A DNA stretch of 8,595 nucleotides from Nocardioidaceae bacterium (GTDB lineage Bacteria > Actinomycetota > Actinomycetes > Propionibacteriales > Nocardioidaceae). The number at the start of each line of letters is the position of its first letter. Position 1 is the first letter of the stretch. Location: positions 1 to 8,595 of the forward strand of contig JACCVA010000247.1 of assembly GCA_013698435.1 (NCBI GenBank), written 5' to 3'. The translations under genes and the position numbers were made by a program. This document shows positions 6,618 through 8,595 of the stretch, piece after piece. The notes beneath the pieces were generated by a model, which was given only the letters and a program-made list of their open reading frames with translations, did not search any database and was not told the origin of the DNA.

Positions 6618-7269
6618 CCCGACTACCGACCCGGCACCGGTACCTGGACTCGGCGCCGTGGCGGCGTCGCTCCCCAGAGTCCGCGGCGCACACGCGGCCG
6701 TGATCGCCTGCGGGGCCATTTCTCAACCCTGCAAGGAGATCATCGACCGTCGTGGCTGGTCGGTCGATATCTACCCACTCCCTCCGCTCCTGCACAACCG
6801 TCCCCGGCTGATTGCCGGCGAAGTCGAGCGGCTGGCCCGCTCCCTCGACGGCCGTTACGAATCCGTCGCGATCGCCTACGCCGACTGCGGGACCTACGGA
6901 GCACTCGACGACGTGTGCGAGCGGATGGGGTTGCGACGGCTGGCCGGATGGCACTGTTACGACGTGTACGCCGGACCCGAGCGTCTTCGAGCCCTCTTCG
7001 CCGAGCAACCGGGCACCTACGTCCTCACCGATTTCCTCGCCAGGTCGTTCGACCGCACCGTCGTCAGCGAGCTCGGCCTCGACCGCTACCCCGAGCTGCG
7101 CGACACGTACTTCGCCCACTACACCCGGGTGGTCTGGCTTGCCCAGGACCCGGACGAGGAGACCCGGGGCCTCGCCGAACGAGCAGCGCAGACCATCGGG
7201 CTGCCTCTCACTGTGGTGGAGACCGGCCACGTTGGTCTCGAACGAGAGCTGGAGAGTCTCATCGACTGA
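6550..7269 (+). CDS. DUF1638 domain protein, function unassigned
   Basis: The 239-aa product matches DUF1638 from about residue 46 to the end. Landmarks are VIACGAI (51-57), C61, IAYADCGTYG (108-117), GWHCYDVYAGP (133-143), GTYVLTDFLARSFDR (155-169) and LRDTYFAHYTRVVWLAQ (183-199). C54, C113 and H135-C136 sit in the most family-like segments and could bind a metal or corrinoid; that is inference. From general knowledge, DUF1638 genes are often beside MttB-type methyltransferase genes, as here. The first 45 residues are Pro/Ser/Thr-rich and look disordered. They are encoded largely in the overlap with the activase gene and are an extension of the family core. The strong ribosome site at 6538-6543 supports the ATG; GTG 6658 or 6699 would give only the core. 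It is the last gene of the operon, ending 11 bases before the opposing metF-like stop. Confidence 0.88.
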   Translation: MSSFPTVPSSTTGSSTNSPSRADPTTDPAPVPGLGAVAASLPRVRGAHAAVIACGAISQPCKEIIDRRGWSVDIYPLPPLLHNRPRLIAGEVERLARSLDGRYESVAIAYADCGTYGALDDVCERMGLRRLAGWHCYDVYAGPERLRALFAEQPGTYVLTDFLARSFDRTVVSELGLDRYPELRDTYFAHYTRVVWLAQDPDEETRGLAERAAQTIGLPLTVVETGHVGLERELESLID

Positions 7270-7280
7270 TGCCTCCTCGG

Positions 7281-8123
7281 TCAGGACCGTAGCTGCTGCT
7301 GCCGCCAAGCCTCGGTCTCCGCGATCTGGTTGAAGGTGAACAGGTGCAGCCCGTCGACGTGCAGGCTCGGGTCGCCCAAGTAGGCCGCGGATCTCTGCAG
7401 GAACCGCTCAGGGCTGAAACCTCCCGGCGCCGCGATCCGCGCGAACGTCGAAGCGTGCGACTTGAGAAAGCGCACGGACTGGCCGACCCCGATCTTGGTG
7501 GCCATCGAGACCAGCTTCGCCCGCTCGACCGGACCGGGCAGGCCCACCAGCAGCGGAAGGTCGATGCCACGGCGCCGCATCCGACGGATCCAGTTGTGGA
7601 TGGTGTCGGGGTCGAAGCACAGGTTGCTGACGACGTAGGTGGCATGGACCCGCTTGTCCCACATGGACTGGATGGTGATGTCGTCCTCGACGGCCGGGTG
7701 GCTCTCGGGGTAGCCGGTGATCCCGACCTCCGCGAAGGGCCGTCCCATCCGGGTCAGGTGCTCGAGCATCGCCAGCGAGCCGGCGTAGTCTCCCACCGGG
7801 GGGTCGGCATCCCCCGCAGGGCAGAAGACGTTGCTGACGCCGAGACCAGTCAGCCGCGTGACGATCTGTTCGAGCTCAGCACGACCGGAGATCATCCTGG
7901 CCGCGAGGTGCGGCACGACGGTGTAGCCGGCTGCGATGAGTCGCTCGGTGAGGTCGAGTGTGACGCTGATTCCTTTGGTCACGCTGGCGGTGACAGTGAT
8001 CGTCACGTCGCGGGGCACCACGCGGACGACTTCCGCCTCGATCTTGGCCGTCGGGAGCACCTCGTAGCGTGCGGCCGCCAGCGCCTCCTTGACCGCAGTC
8101 CGGGTCCGTGCTTTGTTGCGCAT
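7281..8123 (-). CDS. Divergent methylenetetrahydrofolate reductase (MetF family)
   Basis: This 280-aa protein is a MetF-type TIM barrel. Recognisable segments are YEVLPT (20-25, where MetF has FEFFPP), VVPHLAARM (69-77), VFCPAGDADPP (99-109, the LrGD motif), GITGYPESHP (134-143), the strand-loop VVSNLCFDPDTI (164-175) and LLVGLPGP (191-198). It should interconvert methylene-THF and methyl-THF. In this context the useful direction is oxidation of methyl-THF made by the corrinoid pathway. Two departures stand out: the FEFFPP motif is reduced to YEVLP, though E21 remains, and N167 occupies the place where E. coli MetF has the folate-contacting Gln183. The gene runs toward the operon, and the two stops are 11 bases apart. 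No Shine-Dalgarno is visible before ATG 8123, and an in-frame TGA lies one codon upstream of the codon before the ATG, so the start cannot move upstream. Cofactor and direction are not provable here. Confidence 0.87.
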   Translation of the reverse strand: MRNKARTRTAVKEALAAARYEVLPTAKIEAEVVRVVPRDVTITVTASVTKGISVTLDLTERLIAAGYTVVPHLAARMISGRAELEQIVTRLTGLGVSNVFCPAGDADPPVGDYAGSLAMLEHLTRMGRPFAEVGITGYPESHPAVEDDITIQSMWDKRVHATYVVSNLCFDPDTIHNWIRRMRRRGIDLPLLVGLPGPVERAKLVSMATKIGVGQSVRFLKSHASTFARIAAPGGFSPERFLQRSAAYLGDPSLHVDGLHLFTFNQIAETEAWRQQQLRS

Positions 8124-8135
8124 CGATCAACCCAT

Positions 8136-8164
8136 TTCATATCACGCACCCAGCGAGTGGTCAC
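8136..8164 (-). promoter_or_regulatory. Candidate promoter of the metF-like gene, near-leaderless
   Basis: On the minus strand GTGACC (plus 8159-8164) and TATGAA (plus 8136-8141) are separated by exactly 17 bases. They match the -35 and -10 consensus at 4/6 each. The -10 ends 12 bases before ATG 8123, so the transcript would begin about 5-7 bases ahead of the start codon. That agrees with the missing ribosome binding site, since leaderless genes are common in actinobacteria. Confidence 0.45.
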
Positions 8165-8305
8165 TGTATCCCCGACAGCGGCAGCTAGGGAATGACTGGC
8201 AGCCACGCAGCGACGCCGGCCGGCCATGGCAGGTCAGCCGCGTCGTGGGATGAGCACCGCCAGCGTGAGGATTCCTGCGCAACAGAGCGCCAGCGGGCCC
8301 TGTTG
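8165..8305 (-). other. Intergenic stretch, possibly ending in a membrane-protein gene tail
   Basis: No complete gene is visible. On the minus strand 8234-8305 reads MQQGPLALCCAGILTLAVLIPRRG and stop. The segment PLALCCAGILTLAVLIP is hydrophobic and ends in basic residues, as at the C-terminus of many transporters. It continues in frame upstream into the transposase fragment. It may be the leftover end of a membrane-protein gene cut by an insertion, or a chance open frame. The rest (8165-8233) shows nothing I can name. Confidence 0.25.
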
Positions 8306-8313
8306 CATTGAGC
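8296..8313. mobile_element. Possible insertion-sequence end
   Basis: GGCCCTGTTGCATTGAGC resembles the GGNNCTGTTGCAA type of terminal inverted repeat seen on IS6-family and some IS5-family elements. It sits exactly between the hydrophobic tail and the transposase remnant, where an element boundary is expected. No matching second end or target duplication is visible in the window. Confidence 0.25.
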
Positions 8314-8342
8314 GATCCCGTGACTGATCCGTCAGCGGGGAC

Positions 8343-8595
8343 CGGCGGTCCCAGACATTGGCGCGCGCAGCTGCGCGCGCCGTCCGGATCGCCGCGATCG
8401 CGCCGTCGACATCAACGGCCAACGCCTCAAACATCCAGCTGTTCGTCGGATCCGATGCCACCGGCCCGAACAGCTCGGGCTGCCCGCAGCAACGCCACGT
8501 CGCCAAGGCAGTCGCCACCCGCCGCGATGGCGACCGCAATGTCGAGAATCATCTTGGCCGGATCATGAACCGCCAACGGTTTGCGCCACCGGGCC
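8343..8595 (-). pseudogene. IS1380-family transposase, N-terminal fragment with frameshift
   Basis: Reading the minus strand from 8594, one frame gives ARWRKPLAVHDPAKMILD, then IAVAIAAGGDCLGDVALLRA, and stops at 8427-8429. A second frame continues from about 8483 with QPELFGPVASDPTNSWMFEA, then AIAAIRTARAAARANVWDRR. Joined as ...VALLRA-QPELFGPVASDP..., this is the N-terminal region of IS1380-type transposases. A +1 or -2 change near 8480-8483 splits it. Homology ends near 8343, well before the catalytic DDE residues, so the element was cut off on its 3' side. The 5' end lies outside the window. It cannot make an active transposase. Residues after VWDRR are unrelated to the family. Confidence 0.75.
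8360..8381. repeat. 22-bp perfect palindrome inside the transposase fragment
   Basis: GGCGCGCGCAG is followed directly by its exact reverse complement with no spacer. It encodes part of TARAAARAN in the transposase frame. The Ala/Arg-rich codons of a high-GC gene can produce this by chance. Confidence 0.6.

Noticed and set aside
7278..7289. Small inverted repeat CGGTC-AG-GACCG between the convergent stops as a terminator
   Set aside because: The stem is only 4-5 bp with a loop of 2-4, has no T-run, and overlaps the last codons of metF. Too weak to call.
7344..8195. Plus-strand open frame of 283 codons opposite the metF-like gene
   Set aside because: It is the complement of a recognised MetF-family protein; the product is Asp/Arg/His-rich with no motif.
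8124..8300. Cobalamin or other riboswitch upstream of the metF-like gene
   Set aside because: No B12-box-like sequence is visible, and the predicted leader is only a few bases long.
8321..8334. Imperfect palindrome TGACTGATCCGTCA
   Set aside because: 12 of 14 positions pair, but it has no nearby gene start and sits in insertion debris; it may be part of an element end, but there is nothing to support a regulatory role.
8308..8568. Plus-strand open frame of 86 codons
   Set aside because: It is the complement of the IS1380 transposase fragment, with low-complexity Ser/Arg/Pro composition.

Overview
The window is high-GC DNA with Shine-Dalgarno-led, tightly overlapping genes. Codon use and the DUF559 and IS1380-type fragments at its edges suggest an actinomycete, perhaps a Propionibacteriales/Nocardioides-like soil or marine bacterium. 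The taxon is inferred; there is no rRNA or other marker to settle it.

Layout. Positions 1-561 hold a decayed DUF559-type gene. Positions 581-707 hold about five copies of a 22-bp direct repeat. Position 708 to 8123 is one functional block. An MttB-superfamily methyltransferase (708-2147, minus) diverges from a plus-strand operon across a 159-bp control region that carries a perfect 8+8 bp inverted repeat. The operon is: IclR regulator (2307-3068), corrinoid-binding protein (3065-3730), methyl-THF/corrinoid methyltransferase of the pterin-binding family (3805-4677), [2Fe-2S]-ASKHA corrinoid activase (4674-6617) and a DUF1638 protein (6550-7269). A divergent MetF-type methylene-THF reductase (7281-8123, minus) faces the operon. 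The right end (about 8230-8595) is debris: an IS1380-family transposase fragment with a frameshift, fused in one reading frame to a short hydrophobic tail.

How the genes could work together (inference from family knowledge). The MttB-like enzyme would move a methyl group from a quaternary or methylated amine to the corrinoid protein. The pterin-type methyltransferase would pass it to tetrahydrofolate. The MetF homologue would oxidise methyl-THF to methylene-THF. The activase would re-reduce corrinoid that has been oxidised to Co(II). DUF1638 has no assigned role but is translationally coupled to the activase, so it probably serves the same system. The MttB homologue has no in-frame amber codon and so is a non-pyrrolysine member, the group that includes enzymes for glycine betaine, proline betaine and carnitine. 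The substrate here cannot be read from the sequence. The block is a self-contained O2-exposed-lineage version of a demethylation pathway best known from anaerobes, with its own regulator and operator. It is flanked on both sides by decayed genes, which fits acquisition or an exchange hot spot.
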